Origin: an uncultured Sphingomonas sp.
GTDB lineage: Bacteria; Pseudomonadota; Alphaproteobacteria; Sphingomonadales; Sphingomonadaceae
Assembly (NCBI RefSeq): GCF_934560975.1
Contig: NZ_CAKTFO010000012.1
Span: 1 to 64,000, forward strand
Direction: 5' to 3'
Length of the DNA stretch: 64,000 nt
This document shows positions 1 through 7,396 of the stretch, piece after piece. Made by a program: the position numbers and the translations under genes. Every line of letters starts with the position of its first letter. Positions within the stretch are counted from its first letter, which is position 1. The notes beneath the pieces are model-generated. The model was not told the origin of the DNA. It saw only the letters and a program-made list of their open reading frames with translations, and ran no database searches.

Positions 1-52
1 CGTAGAGGAACTGCGAACCGGAAAGCTCGATATTGTTCTGGGTCGTGGTCAT
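1..52 (-). CDS. N-terminus of an unidentified protein, cut by the window edge
   Basis: An ATG at 52-50 on the minus strand opens a frame that runs off the window, reading MTTTQNNIELSGSQFLY. A Shine-Dalgarno-like GAAGGA lies a few bases upstream. The gene follows the TpsB-type transporter by about 70 bases on the same strand, the usual place for the secreted TpsA partner, but 17 residues cannot show a TPS domain and there is no classical signal peptide at this start. Function unknown. Confidence 0.45.
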   Translation of the reverse strand, partial: MTTTQNNIELSGSQFLY

Positions 53-124
53 GCGAGTGGTCCTTCGCTTGGGGTGTCTTCAGGGATGTTGAGGTTGAGA
101 AATCCGCCTTGATCGTGGGTGCGA

Positions 125-1864
125 TCAGAAGCTGATGGTGGCGCGGGCCTGGACGCGGGCATTGCCCGACCTGGTGCGCTGGCCATCGGTCAGGGCCAGC
201 CCGGCATTCACTCCGGCCGAGAAGTGGCTGCCGATCCGATAATCGGTGCCGGCACCAGCCGAGACGACCGTCTCGTCGCTGTGCAGCGCGCGGTCGCGGC
301 CATAGCCGGCGTCGACGAACAGATAGGGGGACAGCTGGTCGCGGTTGTGGCCGAGCAGTTGGAGCGGCGGCATTCGCACTTCGTTGCGGATCACCGCGCC
401 CGCGTCGAAGCTGCCGTCGTCGGACGTATAGCCGCGCACCAGCCCGTCGCCGCCCAGGCCGATCTGCGCCGACAGCGGCACGGCCTTGGCCGCATATTGC
501 ACCGACAGGCTGCTGGTCAGCGCGAAATTGTGCGGCAGCCGCGTCTGACCGGTCAGGTCCAGCGTGGCATAGGCATATTTGGCGGACGCGCTGCGACCGT
601 TGGTGATGTCGGACAGGCGCGCGCTGCTGCTGCGGTCGGTCAGGCCGCCCGGGCTGACGTGGAGGTTGAGCGCCGCCGATGCCTGCCGGCCATTGCCCAG
701 CCAGCCCTTGGACCAGCCGATCAGGCCCTGCCAGATGTCCGCCGACACATCGAGCGCGGTCTGGCTGCCGAAGAATACCGTGCGGTGCTGGCGCTTGCCC
801 TCCACGCCGATCAGCAGGTCGCCATAGCCGGTCGGCAGGCCCAGGTTGGACAGGGCCGTGCGATAGGCGGCGGTCGCTTCCGTGGTGCGCTGGCGCACGG
901 TGAAGTCGGCATTGACGACCTGGTTGGTCAGTGCGTCGCTGATCGTGATCTCGATATTCTGCCGCGGCGCAGTCGGAATGTAGATGCGACCGCCTTGCGC
1001 GACATAGCGCGGATCGCGCGGAAAGATGTCGCCGCCACGCACCCAGAAGTCGCGGCTGCCCGTCAGCTGGTAGGAAGCATAGGCCCCGGTCAGCACCGGC
1101 AGCTTGACCAGGCCGCCGACAAAGAAGCGGTCGATCCCGGTCGATTGCGACCCGGTGTTGGACCAGCCGCCATAAAGGCGAAACGGCCGGGTCCGCTCCG
1201 CCGCCAGCGTCAGGTCGGTATTGCCGGCCTGGGTGGCGGGGGCGAATTGCGCGCCCACGGTCTGGAACGGGTTGCGGTTGATCCAGTCGAGATCCTCTGC
1301 CAGCACGCGGCTGTCCACCGGCTGGCCGGGCACAACCCGCACCTGCCGCTTCAGCGCGGCGGCATCGCGGCCGTCCGTGCCTTGTACGCTGACGCTACCA
1401 ACACGAAACTCGGTCACCCGCAGCTGGAGCACGCCGCTGGTAATCTCCTGCTCCGGGGTGGAGAGGGAGACGAACGGGCGGCCGGCGGTACGGGCGGCGC
1501 GCGCCACCTCCGCCTGGATCTGAGCGATCAGCCTGCGGCTGAGCGGCTGCCCCAGAAAGCGGCCGAGGCGACGGCGCAGGCGGCCGCCATCCAGCTGGCC
1601 GAGTCGCGCGGCATGCACGCCCGGCGCGATCGCAGCCGCGTCCACCGCTGCCTCCTGCGCGTCCAGCAGCACGATCGCCTTCAGGTTGGCACCCAGCGGA
1701 GTCGCATCCTCCGACGCCGGCGTGGCATCGCGCACCTCGACCGGGGCCACGCCGGTCTGCGGCGCCGGCGGCAGGTTACGCTCGACGGCGGTCTGCGCCA
1801 AGGCCGAGGAATCGGCCAGCGCCAGCAAACCGGTCGACAGAAGAAAAACGATCTTGCGCGGCAT
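125..1864 (-). CDS. ShlB/FhaC/HecB-family outer-membrane transporter (TpsB)
   Basis: A 579-residue protein with an N-terminal signal peptide ending near SSALAQ, a proline-rich linker, a POTRA-like domain at about residues 85-200 and a C-terminal beta-barrel ending in phenylalanine (ATISF), as expected for BAM-inserted proteins. The segment GLGGDGLVRGYTSDDG matches the conserved VRGY region of the TpsB/Omp85 superfamily. The family moves one large exoprotein (TpsA) across the outer membrane by two-partner secretion. The length is typical (550-600). The cargo gene is not visible; a short partial frame follows downstream at the window edge. The start at 1864 gives a clean signal peptide. An AT-rich stretch upstream (about 1900-2050) probably holds its promoter. 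Confidence 0.9.
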   Translation of the reverse strand: MPRKIVFLLSTGLLALADSSALAQTAVERNLPPAPQTGVAPVEVRDATPASEDATPLGANLKAIVLLDAQEAAVDAAAIAPGVHAARLGQLDGGRLRRRLGRFLGQPLSRRLIAQIQAEVARAARTAGRPFVSLSTPEQEITSGVLQLRVTEFRVGSVSVQGTDGRDAAALKRQVRVVPGQPVDSRVLAEDLDWINRNPFQTVGAQFAPATQAGNTDLTLAAERTRPFRLYGGWSNTGSQSTGIDRFFVGGLVKLPVLTGAYASYQLTGSRDFWVRGGDIFPRDPRYVAQGGRIYIPTAPRQNIEITISDALTNQVVNADFTVRQRTTEATAAYRTALSNLGLPTGYGDLLIGVEGKRQHRTVFFGSQTALDVSADIWQGLIGWSKGWLGNGRQASAALNLHVSPGGLTDRSSSARLSDITNGRSASAKYAYATLDLTGQTRLPHNFALTSSLSVQYAAKAVPLSAQIGLGGDGLVRGYTSDDGSFDAGAVIRNEVRMPPLQLLGHNRDQLSPYLFVDAGYGRDRALHSDETVVSAGAGTDYRIGSHFSAGVNAGLALTDGQRTRSGNARVQARATISF

Positions 1865-2194
1865 TGTCTCAATTACCCTGATCTGCGAAGAACATCTGAC
1901 CGGACCTGCCGATCAAGTTGCTGTTCATTTCGTGCAATCCGGTAAATGACCGCTTAATTTTTGTATTTTCTAAGTATTGGTTGCCCTTTGTTGCAGATGG
2001 TAACAATGCGACACTGCTGTTGTCGGCCCACATACTTTGCACGGCGGCACCGTCCTGGCGACATATGCAGCGATCCGGCAAGGGCAAGCAGCCGGCTGAC
2101 GACTTCCCGTCCCGTCAGGCGCGATGACGCAGGTTCGGATCTGCGCTTCGGACCGGCACGGCGGCAATAAGGCGCGCTTGCCCGCGCGCGGGTC
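1865..2194. other. Intergenic region upstream of the TpsB gene
   Basis: About 330 bases without a convincing gene. The part near 1900-2050 is clearly AT-richer than its surroundings and is the likely promoter region for the TpsB gene. At 2181-2192 there is a 12-base GC palindrome (CCCGCGCGCGGG) just beyond the stop of the upstream gene, which could help end that transcript. Short frames here show no family resemblance. Confidence 0.5.
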
Positions 2195-3925
2195 TCAGTT
2201 GGTCGAGCCCACCCGATCGGCCAAGCGCAGCAACCGCCGGGCGGAGGTGCGGCCGACTAGCGCATAGGCCATGTCGCCGTCTTCCCAATAGGCGATGCGG
2301 TCGTCCTGCCGGTGCGCCAGCAGCGGCTTGCGTCCCGCCGGGGTTTCGATTCGCATGCCGACAAGCGCGACGCGCTCCCCCTCCGGCGTCAGGATCAGCG
2401 TCTGCACGCTGGTGCCCAGGTGTGACGGGAACAGCTGCATATCCAGCACGCGCCACCCGGCCGGCAGCTTCGGTAGGCGGATGGCGGTGGTGCGCAGCAC
2501 CTCGTCGATATCGTAGTCGGTCGCCTCAGCCTGAGACCGCATCTCGCCCCGGATCAGCAGCACGTCCAGCGACCGGGCGGCCTCGTCCACGAAGGTGAGC
2601 GGCGCGGCGATGGTCGGCGTGGGCTCCGTCGCCTCGTGCATCAGCCACCCTGTCAGCACGGCCGGCAGGATCACCGCCGCGCGCCGGGCAGCCCGCGCCA
2701 CATGCCGGCGCGGGGCGGCGATCCAGTCGGCGGGACGGCGGTGCGGCCGTGGCCGCACCCGCTGCCGCGCGGACAGATGCATCGCGATCGCTTCCGCCGC
2801 GCGCTCCGATCCGGACGAATCGCGCGCATCGAACGTGGCGGCAAACCCCGCCTCCTGCGGCGCGGCAAAGGTCGCATGGTTCGCCCCCGCGGCATCGATC
2901 GCCGCGATCAGCCCGGCGCAGTCGCGCAACACCGGCCCGAAGTGCCAGTGGCCGTAATTCTCGTCCGCGCGCCAATCGACCCCGTTGGCATCCAGGAACA
3001 GGCAGGGGCGCGGCCGCCGCAGGAACTCGTAGACCTGGCTGCTGACGTCCCCCAGATAGATGTCCGCCAGATCGGTGTAGGTCATGTCGATTGACCGGTC
3101 GCTGCCGGGATCGATGAAGATGCGCGGATGGTCGGCATAGGGCGCCAAAGTCGCCTGCCACCGCGCCTTGGCCCGGTCGCTGTCCAGCAGGCGGACGTGC
3201 GGCGCCAAGACCAGATTGTAGCGATCCTGCCCGGCAAAGGCGCGCAGCACCGCCGCGCCGCACCGTTCCCACGATCCCAATGTCGAGAAATGCGGATTGT
3301 ACAGCACGATCGGCCGACGGTCGCCGGGAAAGGGGGTCCAGCCCGGCTCGCGCGCGGCATCGGCTGCCTCGAACTTGGGATAGCCGACCACGGCATAGCG
3401 CCCCTCCCGGATCAGCCCTTCCCGCTGCAGGCGGCGGCGGTGCTTCTCGCCCGCCATCAGCACGAAATCGAACTTGCGGATGCGCGGGTCGAACCCGATC
3501 GCGCGATCGCCCGCGCCATGGTCCAGGTGGATGAAGCACGGGCCGCGCAGCCCCGCCGTACGCAGGATGATCGACGTCCGCTCCGGCAAAGCGATCGCAT
3601 CGAAGCGGCTGAGCTCGGGCGCCAGCACCGCCAGCGTCAGCAGCTTGGGCGGCACGCAGCTGCCCGTCACCCGCCGCGCGACGTTCAGCATCGCGGCTTC
3701 GGCGGACACGAACGCGATCGGCGCACCGCCCAACCGCGCGACCAGCATCCGGGCGTAGTCGATATGCCCGCAAGACGGCGACATCACCGTGACCGCAAAC
3801 CCCTCCCGCCGGGCCAGCGCCACCGCCGTCGAGATGCCGTGCAGCAATTGGTGGCGTTGCGCGTTGAAGAAGAAGCAGACCCGCAGCGCGCGCGCCGCCC
3901 CCTGCCCGACCTCCAGCCCCGTCAT
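2195..3925 (-). CDS. Glycosyltransferase-like domain fused to an anti-sigma-factor-like periplasmic domain
   Basis: A single uninterrupted 576-residue frame with two unrelated parts. Residues about 12-385 look like the CDP-glycerol glycerophosphotransferase (TagF/TagB) fold group: an N-terminal half with VLMAGEKHRRRL and a C-terminal half with IVLYNPHFST, LAPHVRLL and DLADIYLGDVSSQVYEFL, which matches the donor-binding TD-x-SS-x-xEF pattern of the family. After a basic linker (about 386-412) there is one hydrophobic segment (about 414-430). Residues about 445-572 then match the extracytoplasmic part of sphingomonad anti-sigma factors (MRSQAEATDYD, RLPKLPAGWRVLDMQLFPS, AYWEDGDMAYALVG). The usual zinc-binding anti-sigma N-terminal domain is absent; the transferase stands in its place. 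No ECF sigma factor is adjacent. AGGGG precedes the ATG at good spacing. The domain matches are firm; the role is unknown. Confidence 0.75.
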   Translation of the reverse strand: MTGLEVGQGAARALRVCFFFNAQRHQLLHGISTAVALARREGFAVTVMSPSCGHIDYARMLVARLGGAPIAFVSAEAAMLNVARRVTGSCVPPKLLTLAVLAPELSRFDAIALPERTSIILRTAGLRGPCFIHLDHGAGDRAIGFDPRIRKFDFVLMAGEKHRRRLQREGLIREGRYAVVGYPKFEAADAAREPGWTPFPGDRRPIVLYNPHFSTLGSWERCGAAVLRAFAGQDRYNLVLAPHVRLLDSDRAKARWQATLAPYADHPRIFIDPGSDRSIDMTYTDLADIYLGDVSSQVYEFLRRPRPCLFLDANGVDWRADENYGHWHFGPVLRDCAGLIAAIDAAGANHATFAAPQEAGFAATFDARDSSGSERAAEAIAMHLSARQRVRPRPHRRPADWIAAPRRHVARAARRAAVILPAVLTGWLMHEATEPTPTIAAPLTFVDEAARSLDVLLIRGEMRSQAEATDYDIDEVLRTTAIRLPKLPAGWRVLDMQLFPSHLGTSVQTLILTPEGERVALVGMRIETPAGRKPLLAHRQDDRIAYWEDGDMAYALVGRTSARRLLRLADRVGSTN

Positions 3926-4130
3926 CGACCCCTATCCCAGCTCATCCGGCCAGCCCTTCCAGACCCTGCCCGACCGATGCGCACGGCCGGGCTGAACCCA
4001 GGCTGCACGCCGGGACGAGCATCCCGTTCTGCCCGATGACACACATATAAGATAATGAACCAAAAGGTAAGAAGCCGCTCACCACCGGCTCGTCAGCCGA
4101 TTGGCGGCACCACAGACATGCGGAACGGCC

Positions 4131-4526
4131 TCAAAGAGAATCGTCGTCCCGCCGCACCAAGGTCCAGCAGCCTTGCCGGTGAAAGGTATAGCGGACCTGC
4201 ATGTCCGTATCCTCCCTGCTGACGGTCACCTCGCGGCTGTGGGATGACAAACGCCGTGTCAGGACGACATACCCGTTCGGCACGACCGCGACGGGAAAGG
4301 CAAGCCGTTCCCTGCGCACCATCGTTCGCGCCAGGGTGGGCTCGCCGCCCCCCGCGTCGACCACGCGCGTGTCGACAAGCACCGGGGCGGTGTGCGCGGC
4401 CTGATATCGCGCGGAGCGGATGAACATGGTCCAGAACTGCGGAAAGGACAAAGGGCAGGTGCTCGTAGCGCCCGGCGACACGGCCGCACTTGCACCGATG
4501 ATCAAGGCAAGGATGGGACCGGCCAT
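4131..4526 (-). CDS. Small secreted protein, possibly DUF4348-like
   Basis: A 131-residue product with a plausible signal peptide (MAGPILALIIGASAAVSPGA). The mature part has one cysteine near each end (CPLSFPQFW and QGCWTLVRRDD) that could form a disulfide. The pattern of an early F-x-x-F/W segment and a final VRYTFHRQGCWTLVR strand is reminiscent of DUF4348-type proteins, but the match is weak. The ribosome-binding site is poor (AAGG about 15 bases upstream). The gene lies upstream of the glycosyltransferase/anti-sigma fusion on the same strand, 205 bases away. It overlaps the tail of a decayed NasT frame, so its first codons may have been acquired by rearrangement. Confidence 0.45.
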   Translation of the reverse strand: MAGPILALIIGASAAVSPGATSTCPLSFPQFWTMFIRSARYQAAHTAPVLVDTRVVDAGGGEPTLARTMVRRERLAFPVAVVPNGYVVLTRRLSSHSREVTVSREDTDMQVRYTFHRQGCWTLVRRDDDSL

Positions 4527-4630
4527 GCCGCAACATCGCTACCTTCTGTGAAAAGCCGGTTAAATCCTGACAAGGCGGCTAAGCTGCAAAGATGCGGTGG
4601 TCGGAGAGGAACTAGGCGATAGGCGGGGCG

Positions 4631-4732
4631 GCCGGATTCGTGCACCACCAGATCGTCGAACCCCGCATCGCGCAACCCTTCGGAGATGATCGCCCCCCGC
4701 GTCTTGCTGGCGTCGAGGATCGTGATCCTCAC
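4631..4732 (-). pseudogene. Truncated NasT/AmiR-type response regulator, first 34 codons only
   Basis: The frame from ATG 4732 reads MRITILDASKTRGAIISEGL and continues RDAGFDDLVVHESG. This is the start of the receiver domain of ANTAR response regulators (NasT/AmiR), which control nitrate and nitrite assimilation by antitermination. After codon 34 the similarity stops; the frame continues for about 42 codons of unrelated sequence, so the phospho-acceptor region and the ANTAR RNA-binding domain are gone. This is a gene remnant and unlikely to be functional. Confidence 0.6.
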
Positions 4733-5077
4733 GCAAGGCGGATCGCCTGGGACGGAGGTTTTGCATCATCTCGGCGTCGGCGTCCGACAGGTTCAGGCGC
4801 TGTTTGGAAAGCGGCAGATAGGCCCTGTGTGCGGAGGTCGGTGCCGTCAGCACCTGATTGGCGAACACATCCTTCCAGCGCTTTGCGAAGCGACCTGATC
4901 CGCGCAGGGACTGGCGGCTCCAGCCGTACCAACATGATGAACCGATGCGCTAGCCAGGAACAGATGCGGGTATGTCCGGTCGCTTGCCACCCGATCGAAG
5001 CGATGGCTGGCTGTCGGCTGCGGCTGCGGTATCGCGCTTTCCGACACTTCCGTTCTCGCGGCCTCGCTCTGCGGCAG
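4733..5077. other. Decayed intergenic DNA
   Basis: No intact gene. On the minus strand a frame upstream of the NasT remnant (about 4740-4910) reads RFAKRWKDVFANQVLTA and then LSKQRLNLSDADAEMMQNL, which looks like the C-terminal end of a real protein but has no start and was not recognised. The rest shows no coding signal. Together with the NasT fragment this marks a deletion scar between two unrelated operons. Confidence 0.4.
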
Positions 5078-7327
5078 TCACCGCCGAGGAGCGATCCAGA
5101 TGGGATTGGTGTTGGCGCGTTTGCCGGCGGTGTCCTCAACAGTCAGGGCGTACCAGCCGGCGGACGGCGTGATCACAGGAATGGAGAGCAAGGCGGTGGC
5201 CTGGCCGGCATAGTCGACGACCCGCTCGACCTTGCCGTCATGGACGATGCTGGCGCGCTTCAGCCCGGTGGTGGACTGCAGCTTGAACCCGATGGTGACG
5301 CTTTCACGCGGCGCGACGGCCACCGTGGTGCCGAAGTCATGATCAGGCGTGATCAACGGCCCGCGCGTGACATAGGACTGGCCGCGCCGGACGGCGTCCA
5401 CGAACCGCCCGGCGGTCAGCGGCCCGTCAACATGCGCATAGACCCTGACGCTGCCCGATACGCTGTTCCAGACGTCGTGCACGTCCGACCCGGCGCTGAG
5501 GAAGTAAGGCCGGTTCGTGCTCCATGACGCCCAGGCGCGGTCGACCACCTTCCCGTCGCCCTCTCCGCTCGATCCGTTGATCTCCAGCAGGTCGAACGCC
5601 GGATCGAACCCGCCATGCGCCACGCCGCGATCCACGCTCGACAGATAGCCCTCGCCGTCGACATAGGGGTGGTTGACCTGGATGGCGGTGGCGCCGAGCC
5701 GGTGGGCTTCGGCAAAGACGTCGGCGGCGCTGGCAGTCGCCATTTCCAGCCGGACGGGTTCGTCCAGCTTCACCGGATAGACGTTGAAATGCCCCCAGGA
5801 GGGCGACAGCTCGGCAGACGGGATAAAGGGCACCCCGCGCCGCGCGGCGATGGCGGCAAGCGCACGATGGCTGGTGGTAAGGTCGTGGTCGCTGACGAAG
5901 AGGAGGTCGAGCCCCGCCGCAAGTTCGGAGCGCGCCACGTCAGCCGGGGGCGTCGACCCGTCGGCCTGATCCGAATGGTGGTGCATGTCGGCCGCATACC
6001 AGCCGTCCGCCTCGGGCCGGAACAGGCGGGGGATGCGCACCTCGCTGGTCCAGGTCTGGCCGGGCGCGACCATGGCGGTGACGGTTGCCGGCTTGGTGGT
6101 GAAGCCTGCACCGGAACCGACCGACAATCGATATTCGCCTGGCGCCAGCGCGAACTCCGCGTCGCCGACATGGTCCAGGGCAGTGAAAAAGGTGCTGCGG
6201 CCGAGATACTCGACCAAAGGCTGCTGCCCCTGGACGATGCCGATGCGGGCGTCGAGCGGCGCGGCGCTTCCTTCCTCCCGCACGGTCAGCCGCACGCGGC
6301 CGGGCGGCTGGAGGCCGCTGAAGTCCTGGGACCTGGTCGCGCGGGCGGCCAGGGTCGCCTCTACCCGCTTACTCTCATTGTAACCCTGCCCGGTCGCGTA
6401 GAAACGGTAACGGCCGGGCGGCAGGGACAAAGCGTAGCGGCCATCCTGGCCCAAGGTCCATGCGAACGGAGTGCCATCCTTCTCCGCGACCACCACCGGC
6501 GCGGCGACGCGGGTGCCGTCGGCCTGCGTCACCTGACCCGAAATGTGCGCCGCCCCTTGGCTGGACCCGGCAAGTTCGGCCGCGACGATCGGGGCAAGGT
6601 CGCCACGCGGCACTACCTGCAACGTCCCCTGAAAGGTACGGCTCTCGCCCGGTTGCAGCGTCGTCCGGCGATAAAGGTCGCGCCCGCCGAACCCGAACCG
6701 GTCGAAATCGGCCATGTGCATGGCGATCGCCCAGTCGCGATCATAGCCGACGATCCTGTCGGCCATTGCGCCCGTGGTAGGCCCGTCCGACCCTCGGGCG
6801 ATGCCGGGCACGCCGAAGAAGTGCCCGCCCAGCGTCCACAGGACGAAGCCTGACAGCGCCTGCTCGACCGGCTTGGTGCCGCGATTGGTCATCTCCACGC
6901 TGAGATGGACCGCATCCTCGCCCTCGCGCAGGGTGTAGCAGGTGCGGATCTCGACATCCGCCCAGTTGCGCACGGCCTCCACGATCGCTTCGCCGGCGTG
7001 CTGCTTGACGATGCGGACATCTTGCCGACTGCTCGGCCAGGCAATCCAACTGTTGGGCAGAAAGTCGCCAAAGGTCAGCCGGTCCTTGCCGATCACCCCG
7101 CCAACTACCGGCGCCGCATCGATCAGCGCACCGCGCGGGATCGCCCAGGGCGGCGCGGTTTCGACCGCCAGGCCCACCGCCAGTCGATCGTTCATCAGGG
7201 TGATGTCGCCAGGCGCGCTGGCCTGTCCGCTGACGATCGGCGTCGGTCCCCGGATGATCCGGACCGCGGCGGGTGCCGGCAGGGCGACGGCCATGGCGAG
7301 AGCGACGCCGAACGTGCGGAGGGACAT
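5078..7327 (-). CDS. CehA/McbA-family PHP-domain metallohydrolase, secreted
   Basis: With the start at ATG 7327 (GGAAAG upstream, signal peptide MSLRTFGVALAMAVALPAPA) the product is 749 residues. It has an N-terminal beta-rich region, a carboxypeptidase-regulatory-like segment (TLGQDGRYALSLPPGRY) and, from about residue 445, a PHP metal-binding domain: DMHHHSDQADG, FVSDHDLTTSH, NHPYVDGEGY and GSDVHDVW supply the usual His/Asp ligands. The family includes carbaryl and methylcarbamate hydrolases (CehA, McbA), but most members have unknown substrates, so carbamate hydrolysis should not be assumed. It follows the TonB-dependent receptor gene by 69 bases on the same strand, which suggests an operon importing and processing one compound. 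An upstream in-frame start at 7390 would spoil the signal peptide. Confidence 0.8.
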   Translation of the reverse strand: MSLRTFGVALAMAVALPAPAAVRIIRGPTPIVSGQASAPGDITLMNDRLAVGLAVETAPPWAIPRGALIDAAPVVGGVIGKDRLTFGDFLPNSWIAWPSSRQDVRIVKQHAGEAIVEAVRNWADVEIRTCYTLREGEDAVHLSVEMTNRGTKPVEQALSGFVLWTLGGHFFGVPGIARGSDGPTTGAMADRIVGYDRDWAIAMHMADFDRFGFGGRDLYRRTTLQPGESRTFQGTLQVVPRGDLAPIVAAELAGSSQGAAHISGQVTQADGTRVAAPVVVAEKDGTPFAWTLGQDGRYALSLPPGRYRFYATGQGYNESKRVEATLAARATRSQDFSGLQPPGRVRLTVREEGSAAPLDARIGIVQGQQPLVEYLGRSTFFTALDHVGDAEFALAPGEYRLSVGSGAGFTTKPATVTAMVAPGQTWTSEVRIPRLFRPEADGWYAADMHHHSDQADGSTPPADVARSELAAGLDLLFVSDHDLTTSHRALAAIAARRGVPFIPSAELSPSWGHFNVYPVKLDEPVRLEMATASAADVFAEAHRLGATAIQVNHPYVDGEGYLSSVDRGVAHGGFDPAFDLLEINGSSGEGDGKVVDRAWASWSTNRPYFLSAGSDVHDVWNSVSGSVRVYAHVDGPLTAGRFVDAVRRGQSYVTRGPLITPDHDFGTTVAVAPRESVTIGFKLQSTTGLKRASIVHDGKVERVVDYAGQATALLSIPVITPSAGWYALTVEDTAGKRANTNPIWIAPRR

Positions 7328-7396
7328 GACGGGCTTTCCGAAAGGGCAAGAAGAGGGCTGTCGCGCGCCCGCGGCCCGGATGCGCGACACCAGAGA

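Noticed and set aside
119..1945. 608-codon plus-strand frame over the TpsB gene
   Set aside because: Antisense shadow of a clear TpsB gene in GC-rich DNA; no family resemblance.
5078..7327. Specific assignment as carbaryl hydrolase
   Set aside because: Only the PHP fold and signal peptide are supported; family members differ widely in substrate.
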